64,000 nucleotides of DNA, taken from assembly GCF_021730615.1 (NCBI RefSeq), contig NZ_JAJLMN010000001.1:248001-312000 (forward strand), read 5' to 3'. Origin of the DNA: Lichenibacterium dinghuense. GTDB lineage: Bacteria; Pseudomonadota; Alphaproteobacteria; Rhizobiales; Beijerinckiaceae. The notes under the pieces are model-generated. The model had not been told where the DNA came from and did not search any database. It saw nothing but the letters and a program-made list of their open reading frames with translations. Every line of letters starts with the position of its first letter. The stretch's first letter is position 1. Made by a program: the position numbers and the translations under genes. Positions 1 through 7,934 of the stretch are shown here, one piece after another.

Positions 1-52
1 CCTTCGGCCGCGTGCCGTCGGACCTGGAAGCGGGCTTGAAGGGAGCGTTCAT
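1..52 (-). CDS. Partial CDS downstream of crtY, probably another carotenoid gene
   Basis: A minus-strand ATG at 52-50 overlaps the TGA stop of crtY in an ATGA arrangement and opens a frame that runs out of the window after about 17 codons (it begins MNAPFKPASRSDG). The 4-base overlap suggests translational coupling, so this is probably the next gene of a carotenoid operon, such as phytoene desaturase crtI or phytoene synthase crtB. The visible residues are too few to name it. No clear ribosome binding site is seen, so the call rests on the overlap and the open frame. Confidence 0.4.
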   Translation of the reverse strand, partial: MNAPFKPASRSDGTRPK

Positions 53-1200
53 GGGGCGGTCGCCAGGGTTGTGGGCTCGCGCAGGCAGCGCAGCGCGCGG
101 AAGATCGGCACGGGCGGCTTGCCGGTCAGCACCCGCGCCTTGTCATAGAGGGTCGAGCGGCCCGCGTAGAAGCGCGACACGAGGTCCGGGGAGAAGTGGT
201 AGAAGCGCTCGATGAGGCTGTAGCGCCGGTCGGGCTCGGCCGCCTTGAACAGCAGCCGGTCGAGCAGCCGGTAGAAGCCGGCGTCGCGCCAGCACTGCAG
301 CGAATGGGCGCGCGTTTCCCGGTGGAGGTTCGCGGCCCGGAGGTCGCCGAGCGCGGCGATCCGGTCGGCGAGGCGCACGGCGTCGGGCAGCGAATAGCCG
401 GTGGTGGCGTGGAACAGCGCGGCGCGCAGGCCGGAGCGCGGCACGCCGTTCGAGTCCGCCCAGTAGCGCTCGATGTCGCCGCCGAGCGCGATCGGCAGCA
501 CGCCCGCCTCATCGCGCAGCACGTCGGCCACCGTCCAGCCGCGGCGGCGGGCGTAGTCCAGCGCCTGGACGAGCAGCGCGTCCCGGTCGAGCGTCTGCCC
601 GTCCGAGTAGTAGGTGTCCTCGATCAGCACGCTGTCGGGCGTGAAGGGCAGCGTGTAGACGAAGCGGAAGCCGTCGCGCTGGGGCACGGTGGCGTCCATG
701 ATGATAGGGTCGGCCTGCCCGTGCGGCGCGGCGGTCCTGACCTCGATGCCGTAGAACTTCTGGAAGGCGATCTGCAGGTGCGGCGAGGGCTTGAAGCCGC
801 GCCCGTCGATCACCGCGTCGGCGCGGATCTCCTCGCCGGTGGCGAGCGTCACGCCGTCCGGCCGCAGCGCCGAGACCGTCACGCCCGTGCGGATGCGGCC
901 GGCGTGCGCCGCCATGACGGCGCGCATGCGCTCGGCCGAGGCGGAGCGGTAGCCGAGCGGCAGCCGCCGCTTCAGCGTCGGGAACGCCACGGCGTAGCCG
1001 GGCCAGCGGGCCGCCACGAAGGGCTCCATCCAGAGCTGCTGCTCGGGCGACAGATCCTCGGCGTGGAACGACCAGGTGTGGTTGCCGCCGAGCTCCTCGC
1101 CGGCTTCGAGGATCGTCCAATCGACGTCGGGCCGGTCCGCCGCGAGCCTGTGGGCGATGAGGCTGTTGGCGAGGCCGCCGCCGACCAGGATCAGGCGCAT
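49..1200 (-). CDS. crtY: Lycopene beta-cyclase CrtY
   Basis: A 383-residue flavoprotein that cyclises the ends of lycopene to beta-carotene at the membrane. The N-terminus has a Rossmann dinucleotide-binding start (LVGGGLANSLIA, residues 5-16), followed near residues 30-46 by the EAGEELGGNHTWSFH segment typical of bacterial CrtY. The length matches the CrtY family (about 380-390). It overlaps the upstream alpha/beta hydrolase gene by 10 bases and overlaps a further partial gene by ATGA at its end, so it lies inside an operon. A cyclase implies cyclic carotenoids or xanthophylls, consistent with a pigmented alphaproteobacterium. Confidence 0.93.
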   Translation of the reverse strand: MRLILVGGGLANSLIAHRLAADRPDVDWTILEAGEELGGNHTWSFHAEDLSPEQQLWMEPFVAARWPGYAVAFPTLKRRLPLGYRSASAERMRAVMAAHAGRIRTGVTVSALRPDGVTLATGEEIRADAVIDGRGFKPSPHLQIAFQKFYGIEVRTAAPHGQADPIIMDATVPQRDGFRFVYTLPFTPDSVLIEDTYYSDGQTLDRDALLVQALDYARRRGWTVADVLRDEAGVLPIALGGDIERYWADSNGVPRSGLRAALFHATTGYSLPDAVRLADRIAALGDLRAANLHRETRAHSLQCWRDAGFYRLLDRLLFKAAEPDRRYSLIERFYHFSPDLVSRFYAGRSTLYDKARVLTGKPPVPIFRALRCLREPTTLATAP

Positions 1201-2069
1201 GGAATCATCTGTCCCAGGTGGAGGGCCAGGAAGGCCGCGACCCGCCCCTCGTAGTCCGATCCCGCGAAGGACGCCATGTCGACGTGCCCGGCGCCCTCAA
1301 CGATCCAGAGCTGCCGATCGCCCGGCGCGGCGTCGCACAAGGCGCGCGTTTCGGAGGGCGGCGTGAGCGGATCGGCGCCGCCGCCGATCACCAGGACCGG
1401 GCCGGGGTAGGCGCGGAGGGCTTCGATCGGCCGCAGGTCGGCGGGGTGCAGGCCCGTCATCCCCATACCGACCGCGGTGAAGAGCGGCGTCAGCCACGGC
1501 GCGGCGGCGCCGGCCACCAGAGCCATGCGGTTGCGGATGGCGCCGTCGATGGCGGCGAAGACCGATTCGAGCACCAGGGCGTCGACCGGGGCGGTCCGGC
1601 TCGCGAGAGCCAGGGCGGCGCCGCCGAGGCTGATGCCGAGGCCGCCGACCCGCTCGCCCGGACACTGGTGCCGCAGCCAGGCCAGGCAGGCCGCGACGTC
1701 CTCCGCCTCGCGCAGCCCGAGCGTCACGGAGGCGCCGCCGCTTTCCCCGTGGGCGCGCAGGTCGACGGCGAGGACGGCCGCGCCGCGCCGCGCCAGCATG
1801 GCCATGCGGGACGCGAGCACGCGCCGGTCGGACCGGATGCCGTGCAGCAGCAGGACGGCGCCGCCGCCGGGACGACCGGGCGCGAACCAGCCCGCCAGGG
1901 CGTGGGTGCCGCAGGGCACCGCGACCGTGCGGGCGCCGAGCCCCGCCGGCGGCGGTCCCACGACGGCGGGCGTCGCGGCCGTGTAGCCCCGCACCGCCAC
2001 GACGATGGCCGTCAAGAGCGACAGGACGAGCGCGGCGGGCACCGCGGCGAGGACGAGGAGGGCGATCAT
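1191..2069 (-). CDS. Alpha/beta hydrolase with N-terminal membrane anchor
   Basis: A 292-residue alpha/beta-hydrolase fold protein. An N-terminal hydrophobic helix (residues 1-26) should anchor it in the inner membrane, with the catalytic domain facing the periplasm. The oxyanion motif LLLHG lies at 73-77 and the nucleophile elbow GISLG at 145-149 (Ser147). Asp233 and His262 are plausible partners of the triad. It looks like a BAAT/dienelactone-hydrolase-like serine esterase; the substrate is not predictable. Its end overlaps the crtY start by 10 bases, so the two are probably cotranscribed, but a role in carotenoid metabolism is only inferred from position. Confidence 0.8.
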   Translation of the reverse strand: MIALLVLAAVPAALVLSLLTAIVVAVRGYTAATPAVVGPPPAGLGARTVAVPCGTHALAGWFAPGRPGGGAVLLLHGIRSDRRVLASRMAMLARRGAAVLAVDLRAHGESGGASVTLGLREAEDVAACLAWLRHQCPGERVGGLGISLGGAALALASRTAPVDALVLESVFAAIDGAIRNRMALVAGAAAPWLTPLFTAVGMGMTGLHPADLRPIEALRAYPGPVLVIGGGADPLTPPSETRALCDAAPGDRQLWIVEGAGHVDMASFAGSDYEGRVAAFLALHLGQMIPCA

Positions 2070-2210
2070 GCGGGACGGGTTAGCACGGCGGAGCGCGATG
2101 GGGCGCGCGGAGCGACCCGGCCCGAGCCGCCGATGCGGCGGCCGAGGGCCGGCATGGGCGGACGCGGTCCCGATCGGCAGGCGCTCCCGGAGCGTCCTCC
2201 CCGGCGCCGC

Positions 2211-3494
2211 TCAGGGCCCGACGGACGCAGCCGAAGCGGGCCGCCGCAGCAGGGTCGGGAGGCCGACGTGCCGGCTCAGCCGCAACGACGGCCCGTCGAC
2301 GAGGCGCGTGAAGGCGACCGTCACCGCGACCGTGGGCACGATCCCCGCCACGACCGCGACCACGACCGCGGCCCCGTAGGGCACATAGCCCAGGGCAGCC
2401 GCGAAGGCGGCCGAGGCCACCGTGAACAGGACGGGGAAGTGGACGAGGTACAGCCCGAAGCTGTTGTGGCCGAGGGCCTGGACGGGCCGGCTCCCGAGCA
2501 GGCGCCAGAACGGCGGGAACAGCATGGTCCCGGTGAAGAACAGCAGCGCCGCGTAGAGGCTCTGGAGGTGGGTGTCGCCGCTCCACAGCTTGAACAGGCC
2601 GGGGGCGGCCAGCCAGGCCGAGATCCAGCGCCAGGGCGGGTTGGTGCAGGCCCACACGCCGGCCCAGAGCGCCACGGCGCCGACGACCCTCCAGCCGGTC
2701 GACCTCTGCACCGCGGGCCATCCCGGCGACTGCCACGCCAGGGCGAAGAGGTGGCCGGCCACGAAGGGCAGCAGGGGGTTGCGGCTCAGCAGCGCGGTGA
2801 GACCGAGGGCCAGGCCCAGGTGGGCCCGCGGCGGCGCGAGGTGCCGGACCGCCGCCAGCAGGGCGACCAGAACCGACCCCCAGAACTCCAGGTGGAGCGA
2901 CCACAGCGGCGGGTTCAGGGTGTGCCCGATCCCGTCGGACGGGAACACGCTCCACACCGCCTCCGGCAGGGCGCTAGTTTCCCGGTAGCCGAGCACCATG
3001 CCGCTCCCCAGCGCCTCGCGCAGGACCTCCGCGGCGCTCGTGTCGGCGTTCATCAGGCCGGACAGCCAGTAGGAGTTCGACAGCGCACCCGCCTCGACGT
3101 GCGCCCTGGGCCAGACCGACAGGAGCAGGGCGGCGAGGGCCAGGGACGCCGCCATCGGAATGCCGAGCCGGACGGTCCGCCTCAACGCGGCCGAGCCGAG
3201 CGCCAGCGGGTGACGGCCGAAGGCCAGGGTCAGGACGGTGCCGCTGATGGCGAAGAACAGGTACACCGAGAAGGTGCCGTCGAAGGGGAAGAAGTAGGGC
3301 GCGCGCAGGAAGCGCCGCTCCCAGCCGAAGTGGACGAGGCCGGGGTCCTGCGTGCCGAGCCCCGGCAGGAACGCCGCCGCGTAATGCAGCAACACCACCT
3401 GAACCGCCGCCAGTCCGCGCAGGCCGTCGAGGAAATCCAGGCGGCCCGGCCGCACGGAGGCCCCCGCGGTCACGCTCGTCTCGCCCGAACCCAT
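2211..3494 (-). CDS. Acyltransferase-3 family membrane protein (OafA/YrhL type)
   Basis: A 427-residue multi-spanning membrane protein of the acyltransferase-3 family, whose members O-acetylate or acylate surface sugars, glucans or antibiotics. The family signature near the N-terminus is present (LDFLDGLRGLAAVQVVLLHY), followed by the FFxxSG-like segment FFAISGTVL and about ten hydrophobic helices. The frame is open 243 bases further upstream, but ATG 3494 is preceded by a strong GAGGTGAGG and by conserved sequence only downstream, so it is chosen. It lies beside the polysaccharide locus and diverges from its first glycosyltransferase, so decoration of that polymer is plausible but unproven. 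Confidence 0.85.
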   Translation of the reverse strand: MGSGETSVTAGASVRPGRLDFLDGLRGLAAVQVVLLHYAAAFLPGLGTQDPGLVHFGWERRFLRAPYFFPFDGTFSVYLFFAISGTVLTLAFGRHPLALGSAALRRTVRLGIPMAASLALAALLLSVWPRAHVEAGALSNSYWLSGLMNADTSAAEVLREALGSGMVLGYRETSALPEAVWSVFPSDGIGHTLNPPLWSLHLEFWGSVLVALLAAVRHLAPPRAHLGLALGLTALLSRNPLLPFVAGHLFALAWQSPGWPAVQRSTGWRVVGAVALWAGVWACTNPPWRWISAWLAAPGLFKLWSGDTHLQSLYAALLFFTGTMLFPPFWRLLGSRPVQALGHNSFGLYLVHFPVLFTVASAAFAAALGYVPYGAAVVVAVVAGIVPTVAVTVAFTRLVDGPSLRLSRHVGLPTLLRRPASAASVGP

Positions 3495-3772
3495 CCTCAC
3501 CTCGCTCCGGAGACCGCGGCCGCGCGCGACGCCGCAGTCCTGCGACCGGCAGCCGGCCCGCGGCCCGCACCGCGGACCGTACCACCGCCGGTTCGCGCCG
3601 GACAATCCGGCATGCCGGACGCGGCCTGCCCGGCCGAAGGCGCGCGAGACGGCGGCCGCTAGCCAGCCCCGGCGCGGGCCGCTATCCTCGGCGCGACGGG
3701 CTGCCGCATGCGGCGGCCCGGTGCGCCGGCGCGGCACGGGGGTGCGACGGCCGAGGGTGGACGGACTCGCGG

Positions 3773-5008
3773 ATGCTGCACGCTGTGGACCGACTCCGGC
3801 ACGCCCGCATCCTCATGTACAGCCACGACACCTTCGGCCTCGGCCACCTCAGGCGGTGCCGCGCCATCGCGCATGCGTTGGTCGAGCGCTTCAAGGGCCT
3901 TCAGGTCCTGATCGTGTCGGGCTCGTCCATCGCTGGTGCCTTCGAGTTCCGCACCCGCGTCGACTTCCTCAAGATCCCCAGCGTCATCAAGCTCTACAAC
4001 GGCGAATACACGCCCCTGGCGGAGCACACGGCGCTCGACGGCACGCTGGCGCTGCGCCGCCAAGTGATCCAGTCCACCGCGGAATCCTTCGAGCCCGACA
4101 TCTTGATCGTCGACAAGGAACCGCTCGGGCTGCGGGGCGAGATGGAGCCGACGCTGCGCTGGCTGAAGGCGCGCGGCACCACGCTGGTGCTGGGCCTGCG
4201 CGACGTCATGGACTCGCCCGCGCTGCTGTCGGCCGAATGGGCGCGCGCGGACGTGCTCGGCAAGATGGAGGAGCTGTACGACGCCGTGTGGGTCTACGGG
4301 CCGCGCGACTTCCACGACCCGCTCGACGGCCTCGACGCTTCGGCGTCCCTGCGCGGGCGTGTCGAGTGGACCGGGTTCCTGCGCCGCGAAGTGCCGTCCG
4401 GCCCGGCGCCGACCCTGGCCGCCCTGCCGGCCGACGCGCTGCTGGTGACGGTGGGCGGGGGCGGCGACGGCGCCGAACTGATGCACCAGGTCATCGCGGC
4501 CCACGACCACGATCCCACGCTCGACTGGCCGATCGTGCTGGTGCTCGGCCCCTTCATGCGGGCGGAGGAGCGGGACGACATCCGCCGCCGCGCGGCGTCG
4601 CACCGGGCGATCCACCTCGTCGACTTCGACAACCGCCCCGAGATCCTGATGGAGAGCGCCGCCGGCGTCGTGGCCATGGGCGGCTACAACACGTTCTGCG
4701 AAATCCTGTCGCTCGACAAGCGCGCGCTGATCGTGCCGCGCGTCCGACCCCGCGAGGAACAGCTCATCCGTGCCCTGCGCGCCGCGTCGCTCGGCCTCGT
4801 CGACTGCATCCGGCCCGAGGAGGCGGCCGATCCGGCCCGGCTCGCCGCGGCCCTGCGCGGCCTGCCGCGCCGGGCCGTGCCGTCCCGCGCGCCCTACCGC
4901 CTCGACCTCGGCGGGCTCGACCGCGTCGCGGACCTCGTCGGCGGCATCATGGCGAGGCGGACGCGCGGACGCGCGGCGGGGACGGCCGGACGAGCGGAGT
5001 GGGCGTGA
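3773..5008 (+). CDS. MurG/GT28-like glycosyltransferase (first of two paralogues)
   Basis: A 411-residue GT-B-fold glycosyltransferase resembling the COG4671/GT28 C-terminal-domain group. The N-terminal domain opens with a Rossmann strand and a glycine-rich acceptor-side loop (SHDTFGLGHLRRCRAIA). The C-terminal nucleotide-sugar domain carries TVGGGGDGAEL and the late motif AMGGYNTFCEIL, equivalent to the donor-binding GGxNT/E region of MurG-like enzymes. It is the first plus-strand gene of the polysaccharide locus. The next gene starts at 5005, overlapping this stop (GTGA). The gene at 6272 is a paralogue with the same SxxxxGIGH and GYNT signatures. Donor and acceptor cannot be read from sequence. 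Confidence 0.82.
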   Translation: MLHAVDRLRHARILMYSHDTFGLGHLRRCRAIAHALVERFKGLQVLIVSGSSIAGAFEFRTRVDFLKIPSVIKLYNGEYTPLAEHTALDGTLALRRQVIQSTAESFEPDILIVDKEPLGLRGEMEPTLRWLKARGTTLVLGLRDVMDSPALLSAEWARADVLGKMEELYDAVWVYGPRDFHDPLDGLDASASLRGRVEWTGFLRREVPSGPAPTLAALPADALLVTVGGGGDGAELMHQVIAAHDHDPTLDWPIVLVLGPFMRAEERDDIRRRAASHRAIHLVDFDNRPEILMESAAGVVAMGGYNTFCEILSLDKRALIVPRVRPREEQLIRALRAASLGLVDCIRPEEAADPARLAAALRGLPRRAVPSRAPYRLDLGGLDRVADLVGGIMARRTRGRAAGTAGRAEWA

Positions 5009-6267
5009 CCAGTCCCCTCGTCTTCGTGCTGAAGGGCTACCCGCGCCTGTCCGAAACCTTCATCGCCGAGGAGATCCTGGGCCTCGAGCGCCGCGGCTTC
5101 GACATCCGCATCGTGGCGCTGCGGCGCCCGACCGACGACCGCACGCATCCGGTGCACGCCGAGGTGTGGGCGCCCGTCTCCTACCTGCCCGAGTACCTGC
5201 ACGACGCCCCTTTGCGCGTCCTGGCCGCCTGGTGGCGGGCGCGCCGCCGCCCCGGCTACCGCGCAGCCCGCGCGCAGTTCCTCCGCGACCTGCCGCGCGA
5301 CCTCACGCGGAACAGGTTCCGCCGCTTCGGCCAGGCCCTGGTGCTGGCCGGCGAGCTGCCGGAGGACGTCCGGCACCTCCACGCCCATTTCATCCACACG
5401 CCGGCGAGCGTGGTCCGCTACGCGAGCCTGATCGCCGGCCTGCCCTGGACCTGCTCGGCCCACGCGAAGGACATCTGGACGAGCCCGGATTGGGAGCTGC
5501 GCGACAAGCTCGCCGCCGCGCGCTGGACCGTGACCTGCACCCGCGCCGGCCGCGACCGCCTCGACGCGTTGGCGCCCCTCGAAAGCCCGGTGCGCCTCAA
5601 CTATCACGGCCTCGCGCTCGACCGCTTCCGGCCGCTGCCCGCCCTGCGCCCGCGCCGCGACGGCGCCGACCCGGCCGACCCAGTGCGGATCCTGTGCGTC
5701 GGCCGCGCCGTGCCGAAGAAGGGGCTCGACACCCTGCTCGACGCCCTGGCGCTGCTGCCGCAGGGTCGCCACTGGCGCCTCGTCCACGTCGGCGGCGGCC
5801 CCGAGCTGAAGGCGCTGAAGCTGCGCGCCGCAGCGGCCGGCCTCGCGGCCCGCGTCGACTGGCTCGGGCCGCTCGATCAGGCGGCCGTGCTGGACCAGTA
5901 CCGCGCGGCCGACCTCTTCGCCCTGCCCTGCCGCGTGGCGGGTGACGGCGACCGCGACGGCCTGCCCAACGTGGTGGTCGAGGCGCAGAGCCAGGGCCTC
6001 GCCGTCGCCTCGACGGCGGTCGGCGGCGTGCCGGAGCTGGTCGAGGACGGGATCAACGGCCTCCTCGTGCCGCCGGATGACGCTCCCGCGCTGGCGGCGG
6101 CGCTCGACGCCCTCGTCACGGACCCCGACCGCCGCCGGGCCCTCGGCCGGGCCGGGCAGGCCCGGGTGGCGAGGCACTTCGACTCCGCGGCGAGCCTCGA
6201 CGCCCTCGCGCTTCTCTTCCATGATGTTGGGACAGGCCGGGCGACGGCCGACGCGGCGGCCGAATAG
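5005..6267 (+). CDS. Glycosyltransferase family 4 (WcaL/AmsK-like)
   Basis: A 420-residue retaining GT-B glycosyltransferase. It begins with FVLKGYPRLSETFIAEEI, the N-terminal signature of exopolysaccharide glycosyltransferases such as WcaL. The C-terminal domain has the GT4 features VGRAVPKKGLDTLLDAL, VGGGPELKALK, and the donor-binding stretch GLPNVVVEAQSQGLAVASTAVGG with its EX7E glutamates. The GTG start at 5005 overlaps the preceding TGA, so it is translationally coupled. It is sandwiched between two MurG-like paralogues, 4 bases before the next ATG, so the three probably build consecutive linkages of one repeat unit. Confidence 0.88.
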   Translation: MTSPLVFVLKGYPRLSETFIAEEILGLERRGFDIRIVALRRPTDDRTHPVHAEVWAPVSYLPEYLHDAPLRVLAAWWRARRRPGYRAARAQFLRDLPRDLTRNRFRRFGQALVLAGELPEDVRHLHAHFIHTPASVVRYASLIAGLPWTCSAHAKDIWTSPDWELRDKLAAARWTVTCTRAGRDRLDALAPLESPVRLNYHGLALDRFRPLPALRPRRDGADPADPVRILCVGRAVPKKGLDTLLDALALLPQGRHWRLVHVGGGPELKALKLRAAAAGLAARVDWLGPLDQAAVLDQYRAADLFALPCRVAGDGDRDGLPNVVVEAQSQGLAVASTAVGGVPELVEDGINGLLVPPDDAPALAAALDALVTDPDRRRALGRAGQARVARHFDSAASLDALALLFHDVGTGRATADAAAE

Positions 6268-6271
6268 CGAC

Positions 6272-7411
6272 ATGCAGACCCGGGTCCTGTTCTACGTCCA
6301 GCACCTGCTCGGCATCGGCCACCTCGTGCGCGCCGGCCGGGTCGCGGCGGCGCTGTCCGAGGCCTTCGAGGTTCTGCTGGTGGTCGGCGGCGAGCTGCCG
6401 GCCGGCCTGCTGCCCGACAACGTCAGCCTGTTCGCCCTGCCGCCGGTCAAGGCCGGCCCGAGCGGCTTCTCGGCGCTGGTCCACCCCGACGGGCGCCCCT
6501 TCACGGCGGAGGACAAGGCGGATCGGCGCGACCTGCTGCTCGGCTGCTTCGACGAGTTCTTCCCCGAGGTCGTGCTGATCGAGGCCTTCCCGTTCGGCCG
6601 GCGCGCCATGCGCTTCGAGCTGCTGCCGCTGCTGGAGCGCGCCGCCGCGGCGGCGCAGCGCCCGCTCGTCGCCTGCTCGGTGCGCGACATCCTGCAGGAC
6701 GCGCGGCCGGAGCGCCGGGCCGAGACCGTGGCGCTGATCCGCCGCCATTTCGACCTCGTGCTGGTCCACGGCGACCCGCGCCTCGTGCACCTGTCGGACT
6801 CGTTCCCCGAAGCGCAGCAGTTCGCCGATCTGATCGGCTACACCGGCATGGTGGGGCCGCGCCACGACGGCCTGCTGCACGGCGTCGACCACGCGGAGGA
6901 CGAGCGTTTCGACGTCGTGGTGTCGGTCGGCGGAGGCGCCGTCGGGGCTCGGCTCGTCGCGGCCGCGCTGGCGGCCCGCCCCCTCAGCCAGCTCGCCGAC
7001 GCCCGCTGGCTCGTGCTCACCGGACCAAACGCCGACGCCGTGCCGGAAGCCCCGGCGGCCCACGGCGTGTCGGTGCGGTACTTCGTGCCCGACCTCGCGG
7101 CGCGGCTCGCGCGGGCGCGGGTGTCGGTGTCCCAGGCCGGCTACAACACCGTGGCCGACCTCGTCGCGGCGCGCTGCCGGGCCGTGCTGGTGCCCTACGC
7201 GGCCGGGGGCGAGACCGAGCAGGCGCGCCGCGCGGCGCTCCTGGCCGAGCGCGGCCTCGCCGTGGTGGTGGAGGAAAAGGCGCTCGACGCCGCGACGCTC
7301 GCCGCCGCGGTCGATGCCGCGCTGGACCTGCCGCCGCCCGAGGTCGAGCTGTCGCTCGACGGCGCCGACCTGTCGCGCATCCTCATAGAGCGCCACCTCG
7401 GCGGGGCGTGA
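6272..7411 (+). CDS. MurG/GT28-like glycosyltransferase (second paralogue)
   Basis: A 379-residue GT-B-fold enzyme related to the gene at 3773. It shares the N-terminal loop pattern (VQHLLGIGHLVRAGRVA), the glycine-rich turn VVSVGGGAVGARL, and the C-terminal VSQAGYNTVADLVA motif followed by a proline-and-glutamate donor region (PYAAGGETEQ). ATG 6272 lies 4 bases after the GT4 stop, so it belongs to the same transcript. It ends 10 bases from the convergent response-regulator gene. Two distant paralogues in one operon suggest two similar but distinct sugar transfers. Specificity is unknown. Confidence 0.82.
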   Translation: MQTRVLFYVQHLLGIGHLVRAGRVAAALSEAFEVLLVVGGELPAGLLPDNVSLFALPPVKAGPSGFSALVHPDGRPFTAEDKADRRDLLLGCFDEFFPEVVLIEAFPFGRRAMRFELLPLLERAAAAAQRPLVACSVRDILQDARPERRAETVALIRRHFDLVLVHGDPRLVHLSDSFPEAQQFADLIGYTGMVGPRHDGLLHGVDHAEDERFDVVVSVGGGAVGARLVAAALAARPLSQLADARWLVLTGPNADAVPEAPAAHGVSVRYFVPDLAARLARARVSVSQAGYNTVADLVAARCRAVLVPYAAGGETEQARRAALLAERGLAVVVEEKALDAATLAAAVDAALDLPPPEVELSLDGADLSRILIERHLGGA

Positions 7412-7421
7412 GCAGGACGCG

Positions 7422-7787
7422 TCAACGCGCGTCGGCGGCGTTCTGCAGGGCCGTCAGGACGTCGAGGGCCAGCCAGGGCTTCGGCAGGAAGGCCACGGAG
7501 GGGATCAGCAGGCTGTCCGGCCGGTCGAGCCCCGAGGTGACGAGGACCAGCGTCTTCGGCCAGGAGATCGAGATCCGCACCGCGAGGTCGAAGCCGTCGA
7601 GCTGGCCGGGCACCTGCACGTCCGTGAGCACGGCCGACACGCCGCCGCTCCGGCTCTCGATGAAGGCCAACGCCTCGTCGGCCGTCTCGAAATCCGCCAC
7701 GGCGAGACCGGCCGCGTCGAGCATGGCGACGGCGTCGCTCCGTTGGAGCGGGTCATCCTCGACCACCACCACACAAGAATCTTTCAC
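7422..7787 (-). CDS. Single-domain response regulator (CheY-like)
   Basis: A 121-residue stand-alone receiver domain with no output domain. The acidic pocket is Glu10-Asp11-Asp12, the phospho-acceptor is Asp56 in LTDVQVPG, the switch residue is Thr84/Ser85 and the conserved lysine is Lys103 in LPKPW. The start is GTG 7787, preceded by a good GGAGG; the open frame runs far upstream antisense to the GT14 gene, but nothing upstream is receiver-like. It sits alone on the minus strand inside the polysaccharide locus with no histidine kinase nearby, so it probably signals by protein contact or takes phosphate from a remote kinase. Confidence 0.88.
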   Translation of the reverse strand: MKDSCVVVVEDDPLQRSDAVAMLDAAGLAVADFETADEALAFIESRSGGVSAVLTDVQVPGQLDGFDLAVRISISWPKTLVLVTSGLDRPDSLLIPSVAFLPKPWLALDVLTALQNAADAR

Positions 7788-7809
7788 CGCGACCTCCGCC
7801 CGGCGGGAC

Positions 7810-7834
7810 AACCTCCGGACGCGCCCGACGTTCC
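7810..7834 (-). promoter_or_regulatory. Possible EcfG-type (general stress) promoter of the receiver gene
   Basis: On the minus strand a GGAAC element (complement of 7830-7834) is followed after 17 bases by GTT (complement of 7810-7812). This approximates the alphaproteobacterial EcfG consensus GGAAC-N16/17-CGTT, except that the base before GTT is G rather than C. It ends 22 bases upstream of the GTG start at 7787. Chance matches are possible in GC-rich DNA. Confidence 0.3.
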
Positions 7835-7934
7835 CGCAAAACGCGCAAATTCTTAAAGCTTCGTTCCAGCTGTGGAATGCCGCGCGCGAAGCGTGGTAAC
7901 CCGCTCCGCGGCGAGGCGGCGTGGGGACCGGCGG

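Noticed and set aside
1218-3662. Long plus-strand open frame (814 codons)
   Set aside because: It is antisense to the alpha/beta hydrolase and acyltransferase genes; its translation is Arg/Gly/Glu-rich without motifs, a GC-rich shadow.
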